Below the pieces are notes generated by a model, which saw only the letters and a list, made by a program, of their open reading frames with translations, did no database searches and was not told the origin of the DNA. A DNA stretch of 64,000 nucleotides, taken from contig OZ244843.1 in assembly GCA_965220715.1 (NCBI GenBank), positions 1 to 64,000 of the forward strand, read 5' to 3'. Within the stretch, counting starts at the first letter, position 1. Each line of letters opens with the position of its first letter. The translations under genes were made by a program, and so were the position numbers. This document shows, piece by piece, positions 26,211 through 36,286 of the stretch. This DNA is from Bin5 sp965220715 (GTDB taxonomy: Bacteria; Chloroflexota; Anaerolineae; Caldilineales; Caldilineaceae).

Positions 26211-28915
26211 TTTATTCGCTGACCCTGGAGAATGTCAAGAGCTACACAAGGGCAAAGGTCGAATTCAGCCCCGGCACCAACGCAATCGTAGGCCCTAACG
26301 GTTCGGGCAAGACAACAATCCTCGAAGCTATCGGCTTTGCTCTCTTCGATCATCTACCCTATAGCCAAGCAGATTTCGTGCGTGAAGGTCAGAGGTCGGC
26401 GAGCGTTACCGTAGATTTTCTCAGTGACTTCGACGAGCGCGCCTACCAAGTTATGCGGAGTTGTGGCAGAGGCGCCGCTCACACTATTTTTGACCCAGAA
26501 CTCGCCGTGAAGATCTGCGAGGGCAAAGCCGATGTCATGCAGTTCTTGCGCCAGCATCTCGGCATTGAACCGGACACCGATCCGGGGGAACTGTTCAGGA
26601 ACGCTGTGGGTGTGCCCCAGGGCAGCTTCACCGTCTCGTTTCTGGCGACGGCCAGCGCCCGCAAAGCCGTTTTTGATCCTCTCCTCAAAGTCGCAGAATA
26701 CCGCCGGGCGTGGGAAAGATTGCGCGAGCCGCTCAACCTGCTGCGCGAGCGCAAGAGCGAACAGTCAGAAATCATCAGTGGACTGAAGGGGAAACTTAGC
26801 CGACTGCCGACAGTTGAGGCCGAAGCCAAAGCACTGACGACCCGCATCAGTGGTGCGGAGGTTGAATTGCGCGCCGTGCAGACGGAGTTGACCGCAGCCG
26901 AATCCGCCCGGCAAGCGATGGAGGCCAAGCGTGAACGGCTGCTGGAACTGCAAAGCATGGTGCAGATAGATCAGCAGGCAGTGGCCGAACAGGAACGGAC
27001 GTTGGACGCAGCCCGGCAACGGCTGACCGAGAGCGAGGAGGCCGTGACCACCACAGAAGTCAACCGGTCCGGCCATGAAGCTTATCGCGCGGCACAGCAG
27101 GATCAACGAGCTGTGAACGAAGGGATGGCCCAGCGTCGGCGGTTGCAGGAGGAGCTGACAGTCGTCCAGACAGGATTGACCCAGGCGGAAACGCAGGAGG
27201 ATGCCCAGAGGCGCGATTGGGCTGACATCGCGGAGGCGGAGAAGACGGCCTCGGTCCTGGCGGCCGCAGCAACCGAGCAGGAAGAGTTGGAAGCTGAACT
27301 GCGGGATGCCCAACGCAAGGCCGACCGGCTGCACGATGCCGGCGTACGGGAGCAACGGGCGCAGGCCGCCGTGGAGGCGGCGCAAGCGCGATTGGACCGT
27401 GTACGCGCGGAAGTGGCTCTGGGCCAAAAGATCGAAGCCTCCCTGGTACCATTGCAGGCCAGCGTGGAAGCCTTTCAGCAGAAGATTACTGAGCAAGAGG
27501 CCAGAAAGGCCCAAGTGCAAGCAGAACGAGAGACGACTGAGGAACAGGGAAAGCAGGTAAAGGAATCGGAATCGTCCGCATTCTGCCCTATCTGTGAACA
27601 GCCCCTATCACCGGATCACCGGCAACAGCTCCTCGACCGCCTCCGCAAGCGCTGGAGCGAAATGCATGCAAATACGCAGGCCGCCGTTGAGACGATCCGT
27701 CAGGCCAAAGAGGAACGGGAACAGGTCCGCGCTACCCTCGCCCAGCGAGAGCAGAACCTGCGTTCTCTTCCCGGCCCGAACGCGGTCGAAACGGCTGAAG
27801 CGGAATTGTCCGAGCTACATGCCCAATTGACCGAAGCCAAGGCCGCGGCCGGGGCGCTGGAGCAAGCGCCGAAACGGGTGGAGCTGCTGCAGCAGGCGTT
27901 GAAGAGGTTGGGCGATCCACGGCGGCGGCGGGATGTGGCTCTCCAGCAGGCGGGGAGGCGCGAGGAGGTAGAGAAGACTTTGCTGCAGCAGCAGGCGCAG
28001 GCTGAGCAGCAACGAAACGCGCTGGTGGCGCTTGACGAACGCATGGCGGCTTTTGCCAATCTGGACGCGGAGGCAGACCGGATCGCCTCCCAACTGGAGA
28101 AATTCCGGACAGCCGACGATCTTTACCGGCGAAATCAGACCGCGGCCGGAGCCCTCCCCCAACGCCAGCAGGAGATCGCCGAGGCCGAGTTGACGTTACA
28201 GGCCGCGCGGGAACGCTTCGAAGTCGGGAAGGGGCAATTGGCAGCCAGCAGGGGCGAGTTCGACGAAGAACGCTTCCAGGAAGCGGTGGCCCAGGTAGAT
28301 GAGACCCGCAGCCGAAGTGTACGGCTGGAGACGGAATTGGGCGAGTGGCGCGAAAATCTGGCCCGGGCGGAGGAGGAGATTGGCCAATTGGAGGCCCAGA
28401 CCCAGCGGCTCGCCGTAGCTCAATCTCTGCGCGTCCGGCTGACGGGACAGGAGAAGCTTTTGCAGTTTCTGCGCTCCGTCCTACAGGAGGCCGGCCCATT
28501 CGTGACCAAGGCGCTAGTCCAGCAAGGCAGTTATACGGCCAATCAGTTGTTCGGCCAGCTTATGGAGGATTACACGCGCACGCTCCATTGGCAGGAGGAC
28601 TATGGGATCACCTTGGAGGTAGAGGGCCGCGAGCGGGCATTTGCGCAGTTGTCAGGCGGGGAGCAGATGAGCGCGGCGCTGGCGGTACGGCTGGCCCTGC
28701 TCCAGGAGATGAGCGCTATCGCCGTCGCCTTCTTTGACGAGCCGACCACTAATCTGGACGATGCCCGCCGCGACGCGCTGGCTCGCCAGATCGTGGGCGT
28801 GCGCGGCTTCGAGCAACTGTTCATCATCAGCCACGACGACTCGTTCGAACAGGCCACGGAGAAGCTGATCCGAGTAGAGAAGAGAAACGGAGCGAGCGAG
28901 ATTCACTATGAGTGA
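26204..28915 (+). CDS. sbcC: SbcC/Rad50-type ATPase
   Basis: A 903-residue SMC-like ATPase partner of SbcD. Walker A is GPNGSGKT (30-37); two long coiled coils rich in Gln, Glu and Arg (about 170-450 and 480-760) flank the zinc hook CPIC (461-464); the ABC signature LSGGEQ lies at 816-821 and Walker B AFFDEP shortly after, followed by the D-loop NLDD. All are intact, so the ATPase looks functional even though the sbcD frame is broken. It starts within the end of sbcD, which implies translational coupling. Confidence 0.94.
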   Translation: MLIYSLTLENVKSYTRAKVEFSPGTNAIVGPNGSGKTTILEAIGFALFDHLPYSQADFVREGQRSASVTVDFLSDFDERAYQVMRSCGRGAAHTIFDPELAVKICEGKADVMQFLRQHLGIEPDTDPGELFRNAVGVPQGSFTVSFLATASARKAVFDPLLKVAEYRRAWERLREPLNLLRERKSEQSEIISGLKGKLSRLPTVEAEAKALTTRISGAEVELRAVQTELTAAESARQAMEAKRERLLELQSMVQIDQQAVAEQERTLDAARQRLTESEEAVTTTEVNRSGHEAYRAAQQDQRAVNEGMAQRRRLQEELTVVQTGLTQAETQEDAQRRDWADIAEAEKTASVLAAAATEQEELEAELRDAQRKADRLHDAGVREQRAQAAVEAAQARLDRVRAEVALGQKIEASLVPLQASVEAFQQKITEQEARKAQVQAERETTEEQGKQVKESESSAFCPICEQPLSPDHRQQLLDRLRKRWSEMHANTQAAVETIRQAKEEREQVRATLAQREQNLRSLPGPNAVETAEAELSELHAQLTEAKAAAGALEQAPKRVELLQQALKRLGDPRRRRDVALQQAGRREEVEKTLLQQQAQAEQQRNALVALDERMAAFANLDAEADRIASQLEKFRTADDLYRRNQTAAGALPQRQQEIAEAELTLQAARERFEVGKGQLAASRGEFDEERFQEAVAQVDETRSRSVRLETELGEWRENLARAEEEIGQLEAQTQRLAVAQSLRVRLTGQEKLLQFLRSVLQEAGPFVTKALVQQGSYTANQLFGQLMEDYTRTLHWQEDYGITLEVEGRERAFAQLSGGEQMSAALAVRLALLQEMSAIAVAFFDEPTTNLDDARRDALARQIVGVRGFEQLFIISHDDSFEQATEKLIRVEKRNGASEIHYE

Positions 28916-28937
28916 GACCGGTTGAACGCCGGTCGCA

Positions 28938-30188
28938 CTAGGCGGCTGCAGCCAATATTTGCGCGGCTTTGGGAATCCCTCCCAGAGACGCGAACTCTTT
29001 CTGCAGGCTGGCGGCGTTGAGGCGAGCGGGGGCGTCGTCGGCCAGTATCTTTTGCAGAGCTTCCACTGCCAGCGAGACGGTCAACTGCTTGGGTGGGATA
29101 TGGTAGCCGACACCGCTGCGCGCGACCCCGCTGGCCTGACGGGCCTGGTCCGCAGCCTTGGGCACGACGATCTGTGGAATCCCGTGCGTAACCAGGGCGT
29201 GGGTCGTGCCGGCGCCGCCATGGTGGATCGCCGCCGCGATGTGGGGCAGCACCTCGGCAAAGCGGACCCGTTCTACCAATACCGAAGGCTGTGGCAGCCT
29301 ACTCCGCAGGGTTTTCATCTCGCGCGCAGTCCAGCCCCCTTCCGTCCCGCCGGCGTCAAAGCCTTTGCCGACCGCCAGAATCGGTACGCCCCCCACCTCA
29401 GCCACCGCGAGGGCCGCGATAACGAAGAAACCGATGTCCCTGGTAAATGTGGTCCCGAGGGTAATGAAGATCCATGGACGATCGACCGGAAGTTGGTCGA
29501 GCCAGAGGGACTCACGCGGCAGGGGAGGGGCAGCGACCCCGCCGACCATTCGCGTCTGCGGCAGCAGCGGCGCGCCGGCATACCAACGGGGGCTCCAATA
29601 GGTCAGATGTAAGGAGGGCGAACGCAGCGCGGCCGGACCGTCCAGCGCCCAATTGACGCCGGTGACGCCAAAATGCCGACAGCAAGCGGCGACCCGCGCC
29701 TGGGCCAGTTCGCGGACCGAATCGGGGGTGTCCTCTCTGGGGCCTGGCGACTTCGGCTGCATGGCCGGCCAGCCGGCGACGGCGAACGGTACGTCCAGGA
29801 GCTCGGAAGCGATGCCGGCCGCGGCGGTGAACATCTCGCTGACGATCAGATGGGGACGAAAACGCTTGCCCACCTCGGCAAGTTCCAGCGTAGACGCCTG
29901 CACGCGCTCCACGTCCAACCACTGGTCCAACGAGCGGATCATGCGCAGGCGCTGGAACTCCTCCTCTGTGGCCGCGCCTTTCTGTATGGGGGGCGGCGGC
30001 GGCCAGCGCCAACCGGTCTCCTGCAGAATATGGACGGGAACGCGCTGCGCAGTCAGTTCGCTCTGCAGTTCACTGCCGGTAGCCCACAGGACATCGTGGC
30101 CTGCCCGCATCAGTTCGACAGCCGTGGGCAGGTAGCCGCCCCAATCCAGGTGGCCTGCCAGCTGCGCGGATACACATAGGAAGCGCAA
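28938..30188 (-). CDS. UGT/MGT-type glycosyltransferase (GT1-like)
   Basis: A 416-residue GT-B enzyme. The N-terminus RFLCVSAQLAGHLDWGGYLP and the C-terminal donor-binding block HHGGAGTTHALVTHGIPQIVVP are those of the macrolide/sterol glycosyltransferase family, which moves sugars from nucleotide sugars to hydrophobic acceptors. The start is the TTG at 30188, eight bases after GAGGAG and ten bases after the stop of the upstream gene; a longer frame from 30281 would overlap that gene by 83 bases. Acceptor and sugar cannot be told. Likely cotranscribed with the heme/dehydrogenase lipoprotein upstream. Confidence 0.83.
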   Translation of the reverse strand: MRFLCVSAQLAGHLDWGGYLPTAVELMRAGHDVLWATGSELQSELTAQRVPVHILQETGWRWPPPPPIQKGAATEEEFQRLRMIRSLDQWLDVERVQASTLELAEVGKRFRPHLIVSEMFTAAAGIASELLDVPFAVAGWPAMQPKSPGPREDTPDSVRELAQARVAACCRHFGVTGVNWALDGPAALRSPSLHLTYWSPRWYAGAPLLPQTRMVGGVAAPPLPRESLWLDQLPVDRPWIFITLGTTFTRDIGFFVIAALAVAEVGGVPILAVGKGFDAGGTEGGWTAREMKTLRSRLPQPSVLVERVRFAEVLPHIAAAIHHGGAGTTHALVTHGIPQIVVPKAADQARQASGVARSGVGYHIPPKQLTVSLAVEALQKILADDAPARLNAASLQKEFASLGGIPKAAQILAAAA

Positions 30189-30198
30189 GCGGTTCTCC

Positions 30199-32382
30199 TC
30201 AACCAACGCAGCCGGGAACAAGACGGTACAGCGCGCCTTCGCCGGTTCCGATCCAGAGGGCCCCATCCGGTGCGGTTGCAACCGCCTGCACCGGCCAGTT
30301 GTGCATGATCCGTTCGGCGATAATGACGCCGCCCGCGTTCGCCAGCCGAAACAGACCCGGATCGCGTCCGTAATTGGCGAAAAAGATTGTGTCGTAGGCC
30401 CATGTGATGCCGGTGGGCGCGGCCGAGTTGGACAGGGTCAGCACAGGAGCGGTCCACCAATCTTTGTTGACTCCGCCCAGCGCCATCGGGAAGCCATAGT
30501 ACGGGGTAGCATTCACGTCGCCCGCATTGGCGGCAGCGGAGAGTGTACGCGGGTCGAGCAGGTCCACTTCGTCGCCGGCGTTATAATCACCGGGCACGTT
30601 GGTGGCGCCATTGTCGGTAAACCAGATGCGCCCGAGCGGGTCCACGGCAATGCCATAGGGGTTGCGCACGCCACGCGCCGCGGTCTGGAAGACGCCGATT
30701 GAGCGTTCAGCCAGCAGCCGATCCAGCCGGGCGCGTACGATGCGGGCTGCGAATGGATTGCCGCCGGCGGCCACATTCGTGGCCAGCGTTTCCGCGGGCA
30801 GATCGCCGTCGCCAGGCACGATTATGCCGTCCGAATAGCCGTCCCGCACTCCGCCGGCGGAAACAAACAGCCAGCCATCGCTGATCACGAGACCATTGTT
30901 GGCATGGAAGAGATGACCGGCCACGGCGAAGCCGCCAGCCAGAGGTTCATACCCGCTGCCGTCGACGATGCGCCCCACCTCGCCGGCCCGATTCAGGTAG
31001 AGCGCGCCCGCATGCCAGGCCATGCCGGTGACACGGCTGGAATCCCGCAGGATCTCATAGTAGCTGTCCCTGGAAACGCTGTGCCAGATAACGATCGAGC
31101 GGCTGGAGTGAAAGGGATCGTAAAAGATATTGGAATCGAAGTTGCCGGTGGCCGGATGGTCCAAAGCGATGAACAGTCTGCCATCCGGCGCAAAGGTCAG
31201 AGCGGTGATGCTGTGGCGATCCTGTAACTTCGGGGCCAGGAACTGCTCTGCACAGAAGCCACCCCGGGGAACCAACCACGGATCGGATTCGGACGGGGCG
31301 CCCAGATTGAGGGGGGCGACGCGAATGCCTACACTACCGGCGGCGATACCTCTGGGTGGGACGCTGCCAGTGTCGCTGGCAGCGCTGCCTTCGGTATTGC
31401 CGTCTTCGGTATTGCCGCCTTCAGAGCCGCTAACATTGCCGTCCGTATTGTCTGAGGCTGAAGCTGGAGGAGGAACTGCACTCGACGCCTCCACTTCCGG
31501 CAGATAGGCGGCAATCTGCTCAGCATCAGGAATGGCGGCACAACTTGCGGCCAGGGCGAGTTGTGCGTTGATATAGGGAACGGTCCCGCCATCCTCGGCG
31601 CATTCATTCGGCGCCCGGGTAAAGTCTTCGCCCGACAGACGCAGCCACATTTCGGCCACGGGCGCCGGCTCTGTGCCCTGCATGGTCGCGCCAGCCACAA
31701 TCCATGTATAAATCAGGGCCTTTTCGTCATCACCAAGCTCCCCCACCAGCGGCATCGCGCCGGATCGGATTTGCGTCCAGAGCTTAGAAGCGTCCGGATC
31801 GCCTGGCGTCACCACCGGTCCGCTCTGACCACCGGCCATCAAGGTTTCATACAAGGTCACCTGCAGCTGCGCCTGCTTGACAACACCGCTATGACAGGCG
31901 CCGCAGTTGTCTTCCAAGAGCGGTTGAATGTCCTCATCGTACCCCGGCGTGGAGATAGGAATTCGACCGATGGAACGGTCGAGTGAGACAAAAGGAAGCT
32001 CTTCTTCCTGGCCGAAGATCGCATCAACCCGGACCAGGGTGCCCGCGGGCGCGCGGCCCAGATGGCAGCCTTCCAGGTGGGGGCGGTTGCGAACATTGGC
32101 GTTGCGTTGCAGAACTGCATACACAGGCTGGCCCCCGGCAAGACAGGACAAGGCACCTTCCATACCATGGATCAGTGCAATGTCGGCGACACCCCCCATC
32201 GCATCGGGACGGGCCGTAGGCGGCCGCGGCCAGGTTTGCTCGGGAGTGACAGTTTCGGCGGAGTCGCCATTTTGGGCGGTGTCGAAGCCGACTGGTGGGA
32301 ACATGCACGCGCCAAGGAACAGAACTGCGCAGACGAGCAGTGTAATGGCGGGGAATGAAATTGCACGGCGGCGATGACTCAT
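30199..32382 (-). CDS. lipoprotein fusing a c-type heme motif to a sugar-dehydrogenase-like beta-propeller
   Basis: 727 residues. An N-terminal signal ends in the lipobox FLGAC (Cys26). An SH3-like segment (about 85-145) precedes one cytochrome c heme site, CGACH (160-164), with a possible distal Met in GAMPL near 215. A low-complexity linker (about 325-370, Asn/Gly/Glu/Thr) joins it to a six-bladed propeller (about 395-727) resembling PQQ-dependent glucose/sorbosone dehydrogenases (DRHSITALTFAPDGRLFIA, NPYGIAVDPLGRIWFTDNG). Such a fusion would oxidise a sugar or alcohol and pass electrons to its own heme on the outer face of the membrane. PQQ use is inferred from the fold only. Confidence 0.8.
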   Translation of the reverse strand: MSHRRRAISFPAITLLVCAVLFLGACMFPPVGFDTAQNGDSAETVTPEQTWPRPPTARPDAMGGVADIALIHGMEGALSCLAGGQPVYAVLQRNANVRNRPHLEGCHLGRAPAGTLVRVDAIFGQEEELPFVSLDRSIGRIPISTPGYDEDIQPLLEDNCGACHSGVVKQAQLQVTLYETLMAGGQSGPVVTPGDPDASKLWTQIRSGAMPLVGELGDDEKALIYTWIVAGATMQGTEPAPVAEMWLRLSGEDFTRAPNECAEDGGTVPYINAQLALAASCAAIPDAEQIAAYLPEVEASSAVPPPASASDNTDGNVSGSEGGNTEDGNTEGSAASDTGSVPPRGIAAGSVGIRVAPLNLGAPSESDPWLVPRGGFCAEQFLAPKLQDRHSITALTFAPDGRLFIALDHPATGNFDSNIFYDPFHSSRSIVIWHSVSRDSYYEILRDSSRVTGMAWHAGALYLNRAGEVGRIVDGSGYEPLAGGFAVAGHLFHANNGLVISDGWLFVSAGGVRDGYSDGIIVPGDGDLPAETLATNVAAGGNPFAARIVRARLDRLLAERSIGVFQTAARGVRNPYGIAVDPLGRIWFTDNGATNVPGDYNAGDEVDLLDPRTLSAAANAGDVNATPYYGFPMALGGVNKDWWTAPVLTLSNSAAPTGITWAYDTIFFANYGRDPGLFRLANAGGVIIAERIMHNWPVQAVATAPDGALWIGTGEGALYRLVPGCVG

Positions 32383-32454
32383 TGATTGAGAACCTGTTCG
32401 TGAAGCGGCTGGGAAGCGCCCCCACAATTTGTTATGCTGCGCCAGGATGAACTG

Positions 32455-33444
32455 CTAATTCCCGGAGACAGAGTCGGAAACCGCCGGCTCTTCTGTCAGC
32501 GAGCGACGTGCGACGGAGATATCCAACTGGATCTGGGCGACGAGCGCCTCCAAGCTGTTAAATCGTTGCTCGTCGCGCAGACGGGAAACGAAAGAGATAG
32601 TCAGTCGCTGCCCGTACAATAAGCCGGATTCGCCCGCCTGGGGAAAGTCCAGCAGATGGGTCTCGATGCGGCGGTGGCGTCCGTCTACGGTGGGCCGCAC
32701 GCCGATATTGGTAACGCTGACGCGTGGGTTGGTCGAACAACTGTCCGGCAGGTATGCCCAGGTCGCGTAGACTCCATTGGCGGGGATGAGCCGCTGTGGA
32801 ATGGGCCGGATGTTAGCGGTGGGCACGCCGATTTCACGCCCGCGGCGCTCGCCCTCTTCGACGACGCCGGCGATCTGATAAGGCCGACCCAGCATCTGCG
32901 CGGCATCCGATACAGCGCCGGCCAACAGAGACTGACGGATCTGGCGGCTGTGGATCTCTTCACCCCCACACGCGAACGGTTCGATCACCGATATATCATA
33001 GCCGAGCCGCGTACCAAGCGCCCGCAGAAGGTCGACATTGCCGCTGCGCCCGCGCCCGAGCGCAAAATCCGGCCCCACCACCAGCCGGACAAGCCCCAGA
33101 CGTTCGACGAGAACCGCCATAAACTGTTCGGGGGTCAGGCTGGCAAATTCCATGTCAAACGGCTGAATGATCCCCAGATCAAAACCGCATGGTTCGATCA
33201 GCCGCAGACGCTCTTGTGGAGTTGTCAACAGGCGCAAGGGAAGGTCCGGCCGCAGCACGGCCATAGGGTGGGGGTCGAACATGAGCAGGGCAGTCTTGGC
33301 TGCAGACGAATGGCCCGCCGCTTCTGTTTGCAAGGTTCGCAAGAGCGCCCGATGGCCCAGATGAACACCATCGAAATTTCCAATCGTCAGGAAAGTTGGG
33401 CCGGGAAACCGGAGAGATCGCAGATCGCTGCGCCAAATTCTCAT
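32455..33444 (-). CDS. ribF: bifunctional riboflavin kinase/FAD synthetase
   Basis: 329 residues. The N-terminal FAD synthetase half shows TIGNFDGVHLGHRALL with the nucleotidyltransferase HLGH motif, and the C-terminal kinase half carries GRPYQIAGVVEEGERRGREIGVPTANI and the tail FVSRLRDEQRFNSLEALVAQIQ. It makes FMN and FAD from riboflavin. It is the last gene of the nusA-infB cluster, 186 bases after truB, an arrangement common in many bacteria. The kinase motif GxPTAN is intact. Confidence 0.95.
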   Translation of the reverse strand: MRIWRSDLRSLRFPGPTFLTIGNFDGVHLGHRALLRTLQTEAAGHSSAAKTALLMFDPHPMAVLRPDLPLRLLTTPQERLRLIEPCGFDLGIIQPFDMEFASLTPEQFMAVLVERLGLVRLVVGPDFALGRGRSGNVDLLRALGTRLGYDISVIEPFACGGEEIHSRQIRQSLLAGAVSDAAQMLGRPYQIAGVVEEGERRGREIGVPTANIRPIPQRLIPANGVYATWAYLPDSCSTNPRVSVTNIGVRPTVDGRHRRIETHLLDFPQAGESGLLYGQRLTISFVSRLRDEQRFNSLEALVAQIQLDISVARRSLTEEPAVSDSVSGN

Positions 33445-33630
33445 CTCAAATCAGTTTCTGGTTCTTTACGTGAATTCCGTTTGCCACCAGGGCTTTCCGC
33501 CAGTTTGCACGGGAGGAACGCAGACATCCTGCCTGCCCCTACGCAACAGGGAATGTGGGAAAAAGCTGGTCTTCAACCTGAACGTGCATTCGTCTCCAAA
33601 GGCGGCGGCCAACTCAGAACGGGCAGCGGA

Positions 33631-34644
33631 TTACGAAAGACTCCCAAGTTGTTGGGCAAGCCACTTTTCGGCTTTCCATACTGTGCCGTCTCCGCTCCCA
33701 TCAGCCGCGCGTGCAATCCCCAGGAAGCGGCCGCGACGATCATAGGCGGCCGCGAGTCCAGCCCGTTGCCCATCGTCCGAACTGCGGGAGTCGGGAAGGG
33801 GCGGATCATGGGCTGAGAGGGTGCGGCTGTGACAGATCTTTTGCCCGTGGCCCAGCCGAACCTTTTCCTCTTCACTGACGGTTAGACGGGGCATTCCCAG
33901 ACCGGCATCCGGGGCCAGCAGGAGGTCGGCGAGCCCGCCGGCGGCTGATGCTCTTTCAATGACCGGCAAAAGTAAGGCGTCGGCGACGGAAAACGGGCCG
34001 GCCTCCAATCGACGCAGGTAGCTCAAGTGGCCAACTGTGCCCAGTGCCTGCCCCAGCGCGTGGGCCAGGCTGCGCACGTATGCGCCGGCGGAACAGCGTA
34101 TCCAGAGAGAAATCTGTGTGGGCGACGCAAAGGAAAGAAGCTTGATCTCGTAAAACGTAACTTCCCTAGGCGCTACCTTCACCGTCTCACCGCGCCGGGC
34201 TTTGCGATGCAGACTCTCACCACCCTGCTTCAATGCCGAGTAGACCGGTGGCTCCTGCGCAATCTGGCCCCGGAAGGCAGCCAGAGCATTCTCCACGTCG
34301 GCGTCGGTCAGGGGCGGAACCGAAGCTTGGGCGACGGTTCGACCGACAGCGTCGTAGGTATCGGTGGCGCGGCCCAGTGTCACGCAGGCCTCGTAGGTTT
34401 TGTCATGTCCCTGATAGTACTCTGCCAGCCGGGTGGCAACACCCAGGCACAATACGAGCAACCCGCTTGCCATTGGGTCGAGCGTGCCGGTGTGGCCGAT
34501 GCGTCTTTGCCGACTCCAGCGCCGGACTCGCTGCACAATGTCGTGGCTGGTAGGCAACTGTGCAGAGACCGGCTCATCGGCCCCCGCCGGGGGGCGTGGG
34601 CGACCCGGCTTATCGACAAGAAGAATTCCGTGCAGATCGGTCAT
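33631..34644 (-). CDS. truB: tRNA pseudouridine(55) synthase
   Basis: 337 residues from the ATG at 34644. TruB makes pseudouridine 55 in the T-loop of tRNA. The N-terminus GILLVDKP, the catalytic block IGHTGTLDPMASGLLVLCLG with the essential Asp, and SAGAYVRSLAHALG are all present. An insertion of about 12 residues (PRPPAGADEPVSA) lies right after VDKP, which is unusual. The C-terminus is longer than E. coli TruB and includes a PUA-like part. It lies between nrnA and ribF. Confidence 0.95.
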   Translation of the reverse strand: MTDLHGILLVDKPGRPRPPAGADEPVSAQLPTSHDIVQRVRRWSRQRRIGHTGTLDPMASGLLVLCLGVATRLAEYYQGHDKTYEACVTLGRATDTYDAVGRTVAQASVPPLTDADVENALAAFRGQIAQEPPVYSALKQGGESLHRKARRGETVKVAPREVTFYEIKLLSFASPTQISLWIRCSAGAYVRSLAHALGQALGTVGHLSYLRRLEAGPFSVADALLLPVIERASAAGGLADLLLAPDAGLGMPRLTVSEEEKVRLGHGQKICHSRTLSAHDPPLPDSRSSDDGQRAGLAAAYDRRGRFLGIARAADGSGDGTVWKAEKWLAQQLGSLS

Positions 34645-34693
34645 GGGACTGGTTAGTGGATAGCAAATAGCGCTATTCTCTGTTCTCTGTCCT

Positions 34694-35752
34694 CTAACCA
34701 CAATCGACATCAATACTTTGACGGCGCAATTCGTGCAGCGCAGCCACAACGCGGGCCGAGACCTCCTGCAACCTGCCGGCAATCGTGCAGCCGGCTGCCG
34801 GTGGATGTCCACCGCCGCCGAACGCGAAGGCGACCTGGCTCACGTTGAACCCCGGCTTTGCCCGAAAACTGCATTCGATCAACTCTTGTCCATTCTTGGC
34901 AAAACGTTGGGCAAAGGTAACGCTGATGTCGGCCTCGCGCACCGTTACAAGGAAGTTGGCAAGCCCATCGCTCTGGTGAAGCTCGACGCCACTGCGCTGA
35001 CGGCTCTCAGCGCTGAGAGTCGCCCAGATGATGCCATTGTCCATTTGCACGTTGGTCAGACCAGCCCCCCACAGCTTTACGAGGCTGAACGATCTGCTGT
35101 CCAGGGTATTGCGAACGATATGGTCCAGATCTGCGCCGGCGTTCAACAGCCTCAGGGTCGCCTGCAACACATTTGCACCGGTATTGGCCGTCCGAAAGCA
35201 GAGCGTATCGGTTACGAGGCCGGTTAGCAGCGAGACGGCTGTCTCCTCAGATAGCGGCACATTCAGGGCATCGACCAGGCGCACGAGCATTTGGCATGTG
35301 GCTGCGCAGCCTGTATCCACCCAATTTTCGGTACCGAAAAGCGTATTGGTAATGTGATGATCTATGACGACGAGAGGGATTTGATTGTGGATTTCAGGAC
35401 TGTAGACGGTGCCCATGCGGTCAATGCTGGAAGTGTCCAGGCAGACGATGAGATCGTAATTGTGGGCGACTTCCGCCGGGCCGATGATCATCTCCGCCCC
35501 GGGCAAAAACTGGAAGTCCGGCGTTACTTCGTCCTGGAGAGCCAGAGTGGGCCGTTTGCCCAGCGCGCGCAGAATGGCGCCCAAGCCGAGCAGGCTGCCG
35601 ACCGCGTCTCCGTCCGGGCTTACATGGCTGATGCAGAGGATATGGTGGCTGGATTCCAGAAGGCTGAGCAGGAGAGGGGGTGGCTCAACCGGGACGCCCT
35701 CTCGGCCGCAGGCGGCGGCACCCTGCTTGAGCAGGGACGCATTAGGGGTCAT
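34694..35752 (-). CDS. nrnA: DHH-family oligoribonuclease/pAp phosphatase (NrnA-like)
   Basis: 352 residues. The DHH domain shows CISHVSPDGDAVGSLLGL, DLIVCLDTSS and VVIDHHITN, with metal-binding aspartates and histidines intact, and the DHHA1 domain ends with FAFGGGGHPPAAGCTI. NrnA degrades short RNA and, in several species, converts pAp to AMP. The four-base overlap with rbfA (ATGA type, 35749-35752) implies coupled translation. Confidence 0.93.
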   Translation of the reverse strand: MTPNASLLKQGAAACGREGVPVEPPPLLLSLLESSHHILCISHVSPDGDAVGSLLGLGAILRALGKRPTLALQDEVTPDFQFLPGAEMIIGPAEVAHNYDLIVCLDTSSIDRMGTVYSPEIHNQIPLVVIDHHITNTLFGTENWVDTGCAATCQMLVRLVDALNVPLSEETAVSLLTGLVTDTLCFRTANTGANVLQATLRLLNAGADLDHIVRNTLDSRSFSLVKLWGAGLTNVQMDNGIIWATLSAESRQRSGVELHQSDGLANFLVTVREADISVTFAQRFAKNGQELIECSFRAKPGFNVSQVAFAFGGGGHPPAAGCTIAGRLQEVSARVVAALHELRRQSIDVDCG

Positions 35753-36204
35753 GCATCCTCTTTCTGAGCATCAACGGAGGAGAAATCCGGGGAAGAGAGA
35801 GAAGAGGACGGAGGTGAAAGAGAGTCCCTCTCATCCGTCGCATCCTGCTGGCGTATCTCTCGTTCCTCGGCAATGCTCTGCAAAAGTTCATCCACCCGAG
35901 CGGCCTGGTCGGGGGTATCGTCATAGTAGAAGAGCAACTCCGGCACGGCGCGAAACGTTACGTTCTGGGCCAATTGGCGTCGCAGAAACGGGGCGGCTCT
36001 CTTCAGTCTGGCGAGGACTAAACTGCGCTGGATGTCGCTGTCCTGATGAATGTAGACCTTGGCCACGCGCAGATCGCGGCTGACCACTACGTTCGTCACC
36101 GCCAGCAGTTCCAACTCCGGGTCATCCAGTCCGTTGCCGATCAAAATAGAAAGTTCCTGATAGAGCAGTTCTGCTGCCCGCTCCTGACGAATTGTGTTCG
36201 TCAT
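35749..36204 (-). CDS. rbfA: ribosome-binding factor A
   Basis: 151 residues. RbfA helps 30S subunit maturation. The KH-type core RAAELLYQELSILIGNGLDDPELELLAVTNVVVSRDLRVAKVY and RKxLAxxVxFRxxPEL-like block QLAQNVTFRAVPELLFYYDD are clear. The last 45 residues are a disordered acidic and serine-rich tail that is longer than usual. It sits between infB and nrnA as in many bacteria. Confidence 0.95.
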   Translation of the reverse strand: MTNTIRQERAAELLYQELSILIGNGLDDPELELLAVTNVVVSRDLRVAKVYIHQDSDIQRSLVLARLKRAAPFLRRQLAQNVTFRAVPELLFYYDDTPDQAARVDELLQSIAEEREIRQQDATDERDSLSPPSSSLSSPDFSSVDAQKEDA

Positions 36205-36286
36205 AGTTTAAATGCCGTCAGTTTTTCGTCTTCGGTTGTCAGGCAATCGGACCCACTATAAACGATAAACCAATAACCAGAAACTA

